From assembly GCF_001659725.1 (NCBI RefSeq), contig NZ_CP015922.1:434001-498000 (forward strand): 64,000 nucleotides of DNA. Direction: 5' to 3'. Made by a program: the position numbers and the translations under genes. The notes below the pieces were generated by a model. That model was not told the DNA's origin, searched no databases, and was given only the letters and a program-made list of their open reading frames with translations. This DNA comes from Polynucleobacter wuianus (GTDB taxonomy: Bacteria; Pseudomonadota; Gammaproteobacteria; Burkholderiales; Burkholderiaceae). This document shows, one piece after another, positions 1-8,788 of the stretch. Numbering within the stretch: the first letter of the stretch is position 1; every line of letters begins with the position of its first letter.

Positions 1-755
1 AGCGAGAATGACTTGGAGAAAGAGCTCGATACGAAGAAGGACATGCCAGATTGCGCAAAGAGGCGCACAGCAATACCGTCTTGCTCAATCCCAGCCGCAA
101 AGCCCTGGTAAGCCATATCCAAGAAAGGAATTAAACCTTTGTTCTTGCAAATATCAATCACTTGGCGCCATTGCGCTTCAGTAATGTCTGCGCCGGTTGG
201 GTTATGACAGCATGCGTGCAAGAGCACAGTAGTGTTCTTTGGGAATGACTCCAAAGACTTCACCATGCCATCAAAATCAACACCACGAGTCTTGCCATCA
301 AAGTAGGTGTACTCAACGACTTCAAAGCCAGCGGATTCAAAAATACCGCGATGGTTTTCCCAAGTCGGGTTACTAATTGCACATGGCGCATTTAAATTGA
401 GACGCTTAATGAAGTCAGCGCCAACACGCAATGCACCGGTGCCACCCAAACATTCAGCGGTAACTACACGACCATCTTTAATGAGGGTAGAGTCAGCGCC
501 AAACAATAAATTTTGTACTGCGCTGTTATAGGGGTTTGGGCCTTCAATAGGAATGTAGCTACGTGGTGAGTGTTTAGCCACGATTGCTTCTTCTGCTTTA
601 ATCACGGCTTTTAAGAGAGGCACCTTGCCTTCATCTGTGTAATACACACCAACACCAAGGTTAACTTTGTCAGAACGCTGATCGGCAACGTAGGCTTCTG
701 TAAGGCCAAAAATAGGATCTTTAGGGGCTAGTTGAACTGAGGCAAACAGGGTCAT
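1..755 (-). CDS. Aromatic/aspartate aminotransferase, 3' part cut off by window edge
   Basis: Class I/II PLP-dependent aminotransferase of the AspC/TyrB type, which moves amino groups between aspartate or aromatic amino acids and 2-oxo acids in the cytoplasm. The reading frame starts at the ATG at 755 and runs off the left edge after about 251 codons. Visible family signatures are the N-terminal VQLAPKDPIFGLTEAY segment, the NPTGADIT cofactor-binding stretch and SSSFSKSFS at the very edge, which carries the PLP-binding lysine. It is divergent from uvrB, with a 159-bp shared upstream region. Whether it prefers aspartate or aromatic substrates cannot be read from this part, so no symbol is assigned. 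Confidence 0.93.
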   Translation of the reverse strand, partial: MTLFASVQLAPKDPIFGLTEAYVADQRSDKVNLGVGVYYTDEGKVPLLKAVIKAEEAIVAKHSPRSYIPIEGPNPYNSAVQNLLFGADSTLIKDGRVVTAECLGGTGALRVGADFIKRLNLNAPCAISNPTWENHRGIFESAGFEVVEYTYFDGKTRGVDFDGMVKSLESFPKNTTVLLHACCHNPTGADITEAQWRQVIDICKNKGLIPFLDMAYQGFAAGIEQDGIAVRLFAQSGMSFFVSSSFSKSFS

Positions 756-914
756 TTGAGGTCGGAAGTGATGGTTTAAGGTTAGTTTTGCTGGTGATTG
801 ACGTTTAATTGAACCTAATTGACTGTTTTTGAGATCAGAATCAACTATTTCCTAATAAAAACGGCAAAATCATTGTTTGTACAAAATTCGCTGTGAAGAA
901 AACTCACAGGTGAA

Positions 915-3068
915 ATGATAGCCGAGATGCCCCCTAAGTTGCCCAAAAATGGTTCAAAACCGGAAGTAAAAGAAGTGCAGAAAACCCCTGTTGCTGACCC
1001 CTTGGGTGAGGTTGGACACGACCTCGATCCAGCCAAGTTTGTCAGCTTCCCTGACTCCCCATATCAGCTATACCAGCCTTTCCCGCCTGCAGGAGACCAG
1101 CCAGGTGCGATTGATGCCTTGGTGGAGGGGGTGGAGGATGGCCTGACCTTCCAGACCTTATTGGGCGTCACAGGCTCTGGAAAGACCTTCACGATGGCCA
1201 ATGTCATCGCTAGAACAGGGCGCCCAGCCATCATTTTTGCCCCAAATAAGACTTTGGCAGCCCAGCTCTATAGCGAATTTAGGGAGTTTTTCCCTAAAAA
1301 CGCGGTTGAGTACTTTGTGAGTTACTACGACTACTACCAGCCTGAGGCTTATGTGCCTCAGCGCGATCTCTTTATTGAGAAGGATTCGTCTATAAACGAA
1401 CACATTGAGCAGATGCGTTTGTCGGCCACCAAGAGTTTGTTAGAGCGTCGTGACGTCATCATTGTTGCAACCGTGTCTGCGATTTACGGCATCGGTAATC
1501 CTGGCGATTACCACAGCATGGTGATGACATTGCGCCCTGGCGACAAGATGAGTCAGCGCGATATTTTGACAAGACTCATTGCGATGCAGTATGACCGTAA
1601 TGAAACTGACTTTAAGCGTGGCGTATTCCGAGTACGTGGTGACACGATTGATATCTTCCCTGCCGAACATAATGAATTGGCAGTACGTGTTGAATTGTTT
1701 GATGATGTGGTGGAAAGTTTGCAATTCTTTGACCCGCTGACTGGAAAAATTCGGCAAAAGATTCCGCGCTTCACTGTTTATCCAAGCTCACACTATGTCA
1801 CTCCGCGTGAAACGGTTCTCAAGGCGATTGAAACAATCAAAGAAGAATTGCGTACGCGCCTAGATGAGTTCGTAAAAGATGGTAAGTTGGTTGAAGCGCA
1901 GCGTTTAGAACAACGAACTCGGTTTGATTTAGAGATGCTCAACGAATTGGGTTTTTGTAAGGGAATCGAGAACTACTCCCGCCATCTGTCAGGCGCAGCC
2001 CCAGGCGAGGCGCCACCTACGCTAGTGGACTATTTGCCCAATGATGCATTGATGTTCTTGGATGAGAGCCATGTGTTAATTGGTCAGCTCAATGCGATGT
2101 ACAACGGCGATAAATCTCGCAAACATACCTTAGTGGAATTTGGTTTCCGTTTACCTTCTGCGATGGATAACCGCCCACTCAAATTTACTGAGTTCGAAAC
2201 CAAAATGCGTCAAACCATTTTTGTTTCCGCAACACCGGCTGATTATGAGAAAGAACATCAAGGTCAAGTTGTCGAGCAAGTAGCGCGACCTACTGGTTTG
2301 GTTGACCCAGAAATTGAGGTGCTACCAGCAAGCACTCAGGTTGATGATTTACTCAGTCAAATTCATGAGCGTGTCAAAGTGGGCGAGCGAGTATTAGTGA
2401 CGGTGCTGACTAAACGCATGGCTGAACAACTAACAGATTACCTCTCCGATAATGGCGTGAAGGTGCGTTACGTTCACTCCGATATTGATACTGTTGAGCG
2501 CGTTGAAATTTTGCGTGACTTGCGTTTGGGTGTCTTCGATGTACTCGTGGGGATTAACTTATTACGCGAAGGTTTGGATATCCCAGAGGTTTCCTTGGTA
2601 GCTATTTTGGATGCAGATAAAGAAGGCTTCCTACGCTCTGAGCGATCTTTGATTCAGACCATTGGGCGCGCCGCTCGAAATGTTCGTGGTAAGGCGATTC
2701 TTTATGCCGATAAGGTTACTAATTCCATGAGGCTAGCGATGGGCGAGACTGAACGACGTCGGACCAAGCAAATTGCCTTTAATAAGCTGCATGGCATTGA
2801 ACCTAAAGGGGTTCAAAAACGCATTAAAGACATTATTGATGGCGTTTATGACGTCAAAGAGAAGCGCCAAGAGATGCAGGTGGAGCAAGAGCGGGCTCGC
2901 TACGAGGATATGACTGAGAAAGATTTATCCAACGAAATCAAACGCTTAGAGAAGCAGATGAATGCTGAAGCCAAAAATCTAGAGTTTGAAAAGGCTGCCA
3001 GTACACGTGATCGACTTAGTAAGGTCAAAGAAATGGCATTTGGCGCCAGGTCTAGAGACTCCGTCTAA
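915..3068 (+). CDS. uvrB: UvrABC excinuclease subunit B
   Basis: DNA damage recognition helicase-like subunit of nucleotide excision repair, acting with UvrA and UvrC. The 717-residue product has a Walker A motif GVTGSGKT at about 84-91, the beta-hairpin YYDYYQPEAYVP at about 137-148 that clamps DNA, a DESH box, helicase motifs QTIGRAARN near the C-terminal third, and a final UVR domain from about residue 670 for UvrC contact. It is some 40 residues longer at the N-terminus than the E. coli protein. The ATG at 927 is an alternative start; both lie before the conserved FQTL region. A stem-loop follows the stop. Confidence 0.98.
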   Translation: MIAEMPPKLPKNGSKPEVKEVQKTPVADPLGEVGHDLDPAKFVSFPDSPYQLYQPFPPAGDQPGAIDALVEGVEDGLTFQTLLGVTGSGKTFTMANVIARTGRPAIIFAPNKTLAAQLYSEFREFFPKNAVEYFVSYYDYYQPEAYVPQRDLFIEKDSSINEHIEQMRLSATKSLLERRDVIIVATVSAIYGIGNPGDYHSMVMTLRPGDKMSQRDILTRLIAMQYDRNETDFKRGVFRVRGDTIDIFPAEHNELAVRVELFDDVVESLQFFDPLTGKIRQKIPRFTVYPSSHYVTPRETVLKAIETIKEELRTRLDEFVKDGKLVEAQRLEQRTRFDLEMLNELGFCKGIENYSRHLSGAAPGEAPPTLVDYLPNDALMFLDESHVLIGQLNAMYNGDKSRKHTLVEFGFRLPSAMDNRPLKFTEFETKMRQTIFVSATPADYEKEHQGQVVEQVARPTGLVDPEIEVLPASTQVDDLLSQIHERVKVGERVLVTVLTKRMAEQLTDYLSDNGVKVRYVHSDIDTVERVEILRDLRLGVFDVLVGINLLREGLDIPEVSLVAILDADKEGFLRSERSLIQTIGRAARNVRGKAILYADKVTNSMRLAMGETERRRTKQIAFNKLHGIEPKGVQKRIKDIIDGVYDVKEKRQEMQVEQERARYEDMTEKDLSNEIKRLEKQMNAEAKNLEFEKAASTRDRLSKVKEMAFGARSRDSV

Positions 3069-3072
3069 AGAC

Positions 3073-3104
3073 CCCCTAATTCCTGGAATCTATAGGGGAT
3101 TTTT
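3073..3104 (+). terminator. Probable rho-independent terminator of uvrB
   Basis: CCCCTA at 3073-3078 pairs with TAGGGG at 3093-3098 and is followed by a short T run at 3100-3104. It lies 5 bases after the uvrB stop and before the iscR promoter. The stem is short (6 bp), so it may be a weak terminator. Confidence 0.55.
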
Positions 3105-3140
3105 GGGATAATTCCCGAGCAGTTTGCTGGGTCTTATGGT

Positions 3141-3165
3141 AAAGTTGAGTGGAATGGTCAGGTAT
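3141..3165 (+). promoter_or_regulatory. Type 1 IscR-binding site upstream of iscR
   Basis: The 25 bases, which include AAAGTTGAGT and GGTCAGGTAT, match 21 of 25 positions of the recalled E. coli type 1 IscR consensus (ATASYYGACT, RWWWY, AGTCRRSTAT). The site ends 50 bp before the iscR start. Holo-IscR bound here would repress the isc operon when clusters are plentiful. The comparison was made by eye. Confidence 0.75.
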
Positions 3166-3215
3166 TACCCACCTGGCCATGAGCTGTCCATAACAATCCA
3201 TTACCAAGGTGACAT

Positions 3216-3785
3216 ATGAGACTTACAACTAAAGGTCGTTTTGCAGTAACCGCAATGATTGATTTAGCCCTGCGTGAAACGCATGGTCCTGTAACTTTGG
3301 CTGGTATTAGCCAAAGACAAAAGATTTCCCTTTCTTACCTCGAGCAGTTGTTCGGCAAATTGCGCCGTTTCAATATCGTGAAGAGCACACGTGGACCTGG
3401 CGGTGGTTACACCTTAGCGCGCCCATCCACTGAAATTAGCGTAGCCGACATCATCGTGGCGGTAGATGAGCCATTGGATGCCACCCAATGTGGCGGTAAA
3501 GGTAACTGTCACACTGAAGAAGAAGGTCATGGCCGTTGCATGACTCACGATCTTTGGAGCAATCTCAATTCCAAAATGGTTGAGTACCTCAGCTCGGTAA
3601 GCCTAAAAGATTTAGTTCAGCAGCAAGAAGGTCGTGGCATGGTTATTCAAGACATGCGCCAGAAGAAAATTAAAGTTGAAAGTACTAAAGCTGAAAAAGC
3701 AGCCCCAGCACTTGCAGCGAAAAAAGAAGTTGCTCCTAAAGCGCCTTTAGTCAATTCCGTATTTAATTTGGCGCGGCAAAGTTAA
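3216..3785 (+). CDS. iscR: Iron-sulfur cluster-sensing regulator IscR
   Basis: Rrf2-family transcription factor that binds a [2Fe-2S] cluster and represses the isc operon in the holo form. The N-terminal winged helix (MRLTTKGRFAVTAM, SLSYLEQLFGKLR, GPGGGYTLARP) covers residues 1-70. Cluster ligands are likely Cys92, Cys98, Cys108 and His111. Relative to E. coli (92, 98, 104, 107) the last spacing is four residues longer. A lysine- and alanine-rich tail follows residue 150; the total of 189 residues is somewhat longer than the E. coli protein. It is the first gene of the isc operon and probably autoregulated through the operator at 3141-3165. Confidence 0.96.
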   Translation: MRLTTKGRFAVTAMIDLALRETHGPVTLAGISQRQKISLSYLEQLFGKLRRFNIVKSTRGPGGGYTLARPSTEISVADIIVAVDEPLDATQCGGKGNCHTEEEGHGRCMTHDLWSNLNSKMVEYLSSVSLKDLVQQQEGRGMVIQDMRQKKIKVESTKAEKAAPALAAKKEVAPKAPLVNSVFNLARQS

Positions 3786-3815
3786 ACAGCAGTAATACCT
3801 ACGTAGAAATAAACC

Positions 3816-5075
3816 ATGAACGCACCACAAGACCTTCCTCAGCAACCGGTTCCGATGTTTAGTCCTAAGCACTTTCCGGTGTATATGGACTATTCAGCAA
3901 CAACACCGATTGATCCTCGTGTGGTTGACAAGATGTTGCCTTACTTGCGTGAGCAATTCGGCAATGCTGCTTCCCGTAGCCATGCTTATGGTTGGGCGGC
4001 AGAAGAGGCTGTTGAGTGGGCGCGTTCAGAGGTGGCTCAATTAGTGCATGCTGATCCAAGAGAGATCGTATTTACTAGTGGTGCTACTGAAAGTATTAAC
4101 TTAGCCCTTAAGGGTGCTGCACATTTCTACAAAGAACGCGGTAATCACATCATTACCGTAAAGACTGAACATAAGGCAACTTTAGATACCTGCCGCGAAT
4201 TAGAGCGCGAAGGTTTTGAGGTGACCTACTTAGATGTATTGCCAAACGGCTTGATTGATTTTGCGCAATTAGAAACAGCAATGAAGCCAGGCACAATTTT
4301 GGCTTCTGTGATGTACGTCAACAATGAGATCGGTGTAGTACAAGATATTCCAGCAATTGGTGAGTTGTGCCGCTCACGTAACGTGATCTTTCATGTGGAT
4401 GCAGCTCAGGCTACCGGTAAGGTTGAAATCAATTTAGAAAAGATTAAGGTCGATTTGATGAGCTTTTCTGCTCACAAGACCTATGGTCCAAAAGGCATTG
4501 GCGCATTGTTTGTGCGTCGTAAGCCTCGTATTCGTATTGAAGCGCAGATTCATGGTGGTGGTCATGAGCGCGGTATGCGTTCTGGCACCCTGGCGGTTCA
4601 TCAAATCGTTGGTATGGGTGAGGCATTCCGCATTGCCCGTATCGAGATGACCGAAGAAAATAAACGTATCCGCGGATTGCGTGATCGCTTGTTAGCCGGT
4701 TTAAAAGACATTGAAGAAGTTTATGTAAACGGCGATATGGATCACCGTGTTCCGCATAACCTCAACATCAGCTTTAACTATGTCGAGGGCGAGTCTATGT
4801 TGATGGCGCTTAAAGACTTGGCGATCTCTTCTGGCTCTGCTTGTACTTCTGCCTCGCTAGAGCCTTCTTATGTATTGCGCGCACTAGGCCGTAATGATGA
4901 GTTGGCGCATAGCTCGATTCGTTTCACTTTGGGTCGTTTTACAACTGAACAAGAAGTTGATTTCACAATTAAGTTAGTAAAAGAAAAGATTGCGAAGTTG
5001 CGTGAGCTCTCCCCATTATGGGAAATGTATAAAGACGGAATCGACTTGAGCACGATTCAGTGGGCTGCACACTAA
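3816..5075 (+). CDS. iscS: Cysteine desulfurase IscS
   Basis: Group I PLP enzyme that converts L-cysteine to alanine and passes the sulfur as a persulfide to IscU. The 419-residue product has the SGATESINLALKG motif near 88-100, the PLP lysine K221 in SAHKTYGPKG, and the mobile-loop catalytic cysteine C343 in SSGSACTSASLEP. These lie 15 residues later than in E. coli because of a proline/glutamine-rich N-terminal extension before VYMDYSATTP. It sits 30 bp after iscR in the isc operon. A second, group II desulfurase with a targeting extension is encoded at 34503, so the two enzymes probably have separate roles. Confidence 0.98.
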   Translation: MNAPQDLPQQPVPMFSPKHFPVYMDYSATTPIDPRVVDKMLPYLREQFGNAASRSHAYGWAAEEAVEWARSEVAQLVHADPREIVFTSGATESINLALKGAAHFYKERGNHIITVKTEHKATLDTCRELEREGFEVTYLDVLPNGLIDFAQLETAMKPGTILASVMYVNNEIGVVQDIPAIGELCRSRNVIFHVDAAQATGKVEINLEKIKVDLMSFSAHKTYGPKGIGALFVRRKPRIRIEAQIHGGGHERGMRSGTLAVHQIVGMGEAFRIARIEMTEENKRIRGLRDRLLAGLKDIEEVYVNGDMDHRVPHNLNISFNYVEGESMLMALKDLAISSGSACTSASLEPSYVLRALGRNDELAHSSIRFTLGRFTTEQEVDFTIKLVKEKIAKLRELSPLWEMYKDGIDLSTIQWAAH

Positions 5076-5111
5076 AAAATATCTAGATAAAGAAATTAAA
5101 GAGGAAATACC

Positions 5112-5498
5112 ATGGCATATAGCGAAAAGGTCATTGACCATTATGAAAATCCCCGCAACGTTGGCTCTTTTGAAAAGGGTGACAATAGCGTAGGTACTGG
5201 CATGGTTGGCGCACCAGCTTGTGGCGACGTCATGAAGTTGCAGATTCGCGTGAATGATCAAGGTGTAATCGAAGATGCGAAGTTCAAGACTTATGGCTGT
5301 GGTTCTGCCATTGCCTCTTCTTCATTAGTGACTGAGTGGGTTAAGGGCAAGACATTGGATCAAGCCTTAGAGATTAAGAATTCGTTGATTGCTGAAGAGT
5401 TGGCATTGCCACCAGTGAAGATTCACTGTTCCATCTTGGCTGAAGATGCGATTAAGGCTGCAGTTGCTGACTACAAAGAAAAGCATCCAGCGAAATAA
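5112..5498 (+). CDS. iscU: Iron-sulfur cluster scaffold IscU
   Basis: Scaffold on which [2Fe-2S] and [4Fe-4S] clusters are built before transfer by the HscA/HscB chaperones. The 128-residue protein has the three ligand cysteines C37, C63 and C106, the conserved D39, and the LPPVK motif at 99-103 that HscA recognises. An AGAGGAAAT ribosome-binding site precedes the ATG. It is in the isc operon, 36 bp after iscS. Confidence 0.98.
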   Translation: MAYSEKVIDHYENPRNVGSFEKGDNSVGTGMVGAPACGDVMKLQIRVNDQGVIEDAKFKTYGCGSAIASSSLVTEWVKGKTLDQALEIKNSLIAEELALPPVKIHCSILAEDAIKAAVADYKEKHPAK

Positions 5499-5520
5499 GC
5501 ATTAGAAATTCGAGAAAACT

Positions 5521-5844
5521 ATGGCAATTACCTTAACTGAAAAAGCTGCAAAGCACGTCAACCGCAATCTAGAGAAGCGCGGTAAAGGGTGCGGTCTGCG
5601 TTTGGGTGTTCGCACTACTGGTTGCTCTGGCTTGGCTTATCAGTTGGAGTATGTCGATGAGCCAGCGGCCGAAGATCAGGTATTTGAGTCCAATGGCGTG
5701 AAAGTATTTGTTGATCCAAAGAGCTTAGCTTATTTGGATGGTACAGAATTGGATTTCGTACGTGAGGGTTTGAACGAGGGATTTAAGTTTCAAAATCCAA
5801 ACGTAAAAGATGAGTGTGGTTGTGGCGAATCTTTCCGCGTCTGA
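5521..5844 (+). CDS. iscA: A-type iron-sulfur carrier IscA
   Basis: A-type carrier that accepts and delivers Fe-S clusters or iron to target proteins. The 107-residue product has the three conserved cysteines C35 (TTGCSG), C99 and C101 (ECGCGESF), exactly as in E. coli, and an extra Cys24. It lies 22 bp after iscU. Its 3' end overlaps the proposed start of hscB by 35 bp in another frame. Confidence 0.97.
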   Translation: MAITLTEKAAKHVNRNLEKRGKGCGLRLGVRTTGCSGLAYQLEYVDEPAAEDQVFESNGVKVFVDPKSLAYLDGTELDFVREGLNEGFKFQNPNVKDECGCGESFRV

Positions 5845-6349
5845 CGATTACTTCCGTTTCTTTGGTTTAAATCAGCAATTCAATATCGACTTGCCTGCGC
5901 TAGATCAGGCTTACTTGGCGATTCAGAAAGAGGTTCACCCTGATCGCCATGCTCGAGGTAGTGAGTCTGAACAACGCCTTGCAATGCAAATGGCCACATT
6001 AGCCAATACTGCATTTCAGACTCTTAAAAATCCGATTCAACGCGGCCTTTATCTGTGCCAGTTACATGGGGTGGATGCCAAACTTGAAACCAATACTGCT
6101 ATGCCAGCTGCTTTCTTGATGAAGCAGATGGAATGGCGTGAGAATCTAGATGAGCAGGCCGAAGATTTGTCCGCCCTTGAAGCCATGATGGCAGAAGTTG
6201 AACAATCGAAAGCCGAGACTCTTGCTGAGATTACCCAAGCCATTGACGGCGCCAAAAACTATCAACGCGCAGCAGAACTTCTGCGTGGTTTACTCTTTAT
6301 TGATAAGTTCGCGGTTGAGCTTGACGACACTATTGCTGAATTAATCTAA
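5810..6349 (+). CDS. hscB: J-domain co-chaperone HscB
   Basis: DnaJ-like co-chaperone that brings IscU to HscA and stimulates its ATPase. The 179-residue product has an N-terminal J domain with the HPD tripeptide at 43-45 (EVHPDRHARG) and a C-terminal three-helix domain for IscU binding (about 85-179). The ATG at 5810 overlaps iscA by 35 bp. GTG codons at 5816 and 5822 are alternative starts that shorten the overlap, and the J domain only begins near residue 12, so any of these would fit. Translational coupling within the isc operon is likely. Confidence 0.93.
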   Translation: MSVVVANLSASDDYFRFFGLNQQFNIDLPALDQAYLAIQKEVHPDRHARGSESEQRLAMQMATLANTAFQTLKNPIQRGLYLCQLHGVDAKLETNTAMPAAFLMKQMEWRENLDEQAEDLSALEAMMAEVEQSKAETLAEITQAIDGAKNYQRAAELLRGLLFIDKFAVELDDTIAELI

Positions 6350-6375
6350 GCTATACAAGCTAAACTCTATTTTCT

Positions 6376-8241
6376 ATGGCCTTATTACAAATCTCTGAAC
6401 CCGGTAAATCGCTTGCGCCACACCAGCGCCGTATTGCCGTGGGTATTGATTTGGGTACCACCAATTCTTTAGTTGCAATTGTCAAAGATGCGCTCCCTAA
6501 GGTCCTTCCCGATGAACAAGGGCGCGAGCTGCTTCCTTCTGTAGTTCGCTACTTGCCTAATGGCCGCACCCAAGCTGGATTTGAGGCGCTTGAAAGCATT
6601 GTTATTGATCCAAAGAACACGATTGTTTCGGTAAAGCGTTTCATGGGCCGCGGCTTAACGGATGTTGAGCATATTGAGAGCGCTCCCTATGATTTTGTTG
6701 ATCAGCCTGGCATGCTCAAACTCAGAACCGTTGCCGGCGATAAAAGCCCTATTGAAGTTTCTGCAGAAATTCTTGCGCGCTTGCGCCAGCTGGCTGAAGA
6801 TTCAGTGAATGATGACATCGTTGGTGCTGTCATTACTGTGCCAGCCTATTTTGATGATGCACAGCGCCAAGCAACCAAAGATGCCGCTAAGTTAGCTGGT
6901 ATTGAAGTTTTGCGTTTACTTAATGAGCCAACTGCTGCTGCGATTGCTTATGGTTTAGATAATGCTTCAGAAGGTATCTACGCAGTCTATGACCTTGGCG
7001 GCGGAACCTTTGATATCTCTATTCTGCGAATGAGTAGAGGTGTGTTTGAGGTGCTCTCTACTGGCGGAGATTCCGCTTTGGGTGGTGATGACTTTGACCA
7101 CCGCTTGTATTGCTGGGTGATTGAACAGGCTAAGTTGCCACCTTTATCGATCTATGATCACCGCACTCTGCTACAAGCCTGTAAACATGCCAAAGAACAG
7201 CTTAGTCATAACCCTCTTGCCCGTGTGCATGAGACGCTTGCAGATGGCACAGTCGTCAATGTGGGCGTCAGCCAAGCCCAGTTCTTTGAGATTACTCAGA
7301 ACCTGGTTGCTAAAACTTTAATGTCTTGCAAGAAAGCCTTGCGCGATGCTGGCTTAAAAGCTGAAGATGTTAAAGGTGTTGTGATGGTAGGTGGTTCAAC
7401 CCGGATGCCCAATGTTCAGCGTGCTGTTGGCGAGTTATTTGGTAGCAAGCCCTTAAATAATTTAAACCCTGATCAAGTAGTTGCGCTAGGCGCAGCAATG
7501 CAAGCAGATTTATTGGCGGGTAATCAAAGTAAAGATGATGAGTGGCTCTTATTGGATGTCATTCCGCTTTCTTTAGGCATTGAGACGATGGGTGGCTTAG
7601 TTGAAAAAATCATTCCACGCAATACACCAATTCCTGTGGCTAGAGCGCAAGACTTCACCACTTTTAAAGATGGTCAGACTGCCTTAGCGATTCAGGTAGT
7701 GCAGGGTGAACGTGAGTTGGCACAAGACTGCCGCTCACTTGGTCGTTTTGAGTTACGCGGCATACCCGCAATGGCTGCAGGGGCTGCACGTATTCGAGTC
7801 ACTTTCCAGGTGGATGCAGATGGATTGTTATCCGTAAGCGCTATGGAGCAAGGCTCTGGAGTTCAAGCCTCAATTGATATCAAACCTTCCTATGGTTTAA
7901 CAGATGCGGAAATTACCCGCATGTTGCAAGATGGATTTGCATCTGCCAAAGAGGATTTGCTTTCTAGATCCTTGCGTGAAGAGCAGGTAAATGCACAACG
8001 CTTGTTAGATGCGGTACAAACCGCATTAGCAAGCGATCGAAATCTTCTGAGTGCCGATGAGCAAGCAGCTATTGATCAAGAGATGGCTGTGCTACAAAAG
8101 ATTTTGAATGAAGAAACCGATAGTGCTGTGGTTCGCAAAGCAGTTGATCATGCTGCGAAAGCTACCGATGAGTTCGCGCAGATGCGCATGAATCATAGTA
8201 TTCAAAAAGCGCTATCAGGTAAGAATGTTGCTGAGATTTAA
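6376..8241 (+). CDS. hscA: Fe-S assembly chaperone HscA
   Basis: Specialised Hsp70 that, with HscB, drives cluster transfer from IscU to target proteins. The 621-residue protein has the Hsp70 signatures GIDLGTTNSLVA (near 23), VPAYFDDAQRQATKDAA (near 155), YDLGGGTFDISIL (near 205) and VGGSTRMPNVQ (near 338), then the substrate-binding beta domain and helical lid. The length matches HscA (about 616) rather than DnaK (about 638). It lies in the isc operon, 26 bp after hscB. Confidence 0.97.
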   Translation: MALLQISEPGKSLAPHQRRIAVGIDLGTTNSLVAIVKDALPKVLPDEQGRELLPSVVRYLPNGRTQAGFEALESIVIDPKNTIVSVKRFMGRGLTDVEHIESAPYDFVDQPGMLKLRTVAGDKSPIEVSAEILARLRQLAEDSVNDDIVGAVITVPAYFDDAQRQATKDAAKLAGIEVLRLLNEPTAAAIAYGLDNASEGIYAVYDLGGGTFDISILRMSRGVFEVLSTGGDSALGGDDFDHRLYCWVIEQAKLPPLSIYDHRTLLQACKHAKEQLSHNPLARVHETLADGTVVNVGVSQAQFFEITQNLVAKTLMSCKKALRDAGLKAEDVKGVVMVGGSTRMPNVQRAVGELFGSKPLNNLNPDQVVALGAAMQADLLAGNQSKDDEWLLLDVIPLSLGIETMGGLVEKIIPRNTPIPVARAQDFTTFKDGQTALAIQVVQGERELAQDCRSLGRFELRGIPAMAAGAARIRVTFQVDADGLLSVSAMEQGSGVQASIDIKPSYGLTDAEITRMLQDGFASAKEDLLSRSLREEQVNAQRLLDAVQTALASDRNLLSADEQAAIDQEMAVLQKILNEETDSAVVRKAVDHAAKATDEFAQMRMNHSIQKALSGKNVAEI

Positions 8242-8276
8242 ACAATACAAAGATCAATACAAACCAAATAAAAACT

Positions 8277-8615
8277 ATGACCCAAATCGTTGTTCTTCCC
8301 CATAGTGAATATTGCCCAGAAGGTGCAGTGGTTGAAGTCGCGCCTGGCACTTCAATTTGTGAAGCGCTACTTGAGAATGACATTCCCATCGAGCATGCTT
8401 GCGATATGGTCTGTGCTTGCACAACCTGTCATGTGATTGTGAAAGAGGGCTTTAGTAGTCTTAATCCTCCTGATGAGAACGAGGAGGATATGTTGGATCG
8501 TGCTTGGGGCCTTAACCCTCAGTCCCGTTTATCTTGCCAAGCCATCGTGGCAAGGCAGGACTTGGTGATTGAAATCCCCAAGTACTCGATTAATCACGCT
8601 AAAGAGAACCACTAA
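8277..8615 (+). CDS. fdx: ISC-type [2Fe-2S] ferredoxin
   Basis: Adrenodoxin-like ferredoxin that supplies electrons during Fe-S cluster assembly. The 112-residue product has the CX5CX2C...C pattern with ligands C42, C48, C51 and C87, plus an additional Cys46 inside the loop as is common in bacterial Fdx. It is the last gene of the isc operon, followed by 140 bp and a strong terminator. No iscX-like gene is seen after it. Confidence 0.96.
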   Translation: MTQIVVLPHSEYCPEGAVVEVAPGTSICEALLENDIPIEHACDMVCACTTCHVIVKEGFSSLNPPDENEEDMLDRAWGLNPQSRLSCQAIVARQDLVIEIPKYSINHAKENH

Positions 8616-8680
8616 AACAGATCAATTCCTGCACTAAAACAGGGCATTTGGTTCAAATCCATGCATTTGGCTCAAAAGAC

Positions 8681-8724
8681 CAAACTACAGATCGCTAATA
8701 TGGAGTTGTTCATTCTGTAGTTTG
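8681..8724 (+). repeat. Perfect 10-bp inverted repeat after fdx
   Basis: CAAACTACAG at 8681-8690 is exactly inverted as CTGTAGTTTG at 8715-8724 with a 24-nt loop. It lies between fdx and the terminator at 8755. The 8616-8754 stretch has no convincing reading frame, so this may be part of a structured 3' untranslated region or a small RNA. Confidence 0.45.
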
Positions 8725-8754
8725 ATTTATGCAATACCTCCATAGATTTCTTTT

Positions 8755-8780
8755 AAGCCATCCTTCGGGGTGGCTTTTTC
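8755..8780 (+). terminator. Rho-independent terminator of the isc operon
   Basis: AAGCCATCC at 8755-8763 pairs with GGGTGGCTT at 8768-8776 (one G-T pair) around a stable TTCG tetraloop, followed by a T-rich tail to 8779. The tail is on the plus strand, so it ends transcripts coming from fdx. The other side is A-rich when read from the LysR gene and would be a poorer terminator there. Confidence 0.88.
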
Positions 8781-8788
8781 TTTGTGAT

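Noticed and set aside
1158..1774. Minus-strand reading frames inside uvrB
   Set aside because: They are antisense shadows of a strongly conserved gene and have no ribosome-binding site or recognisable product.
8755..8780. Two-way terminator serving the LysR gene as well
   Set aside because: On the minus strand the hairpin is followed by an A-rich, not T-rich, stretch.
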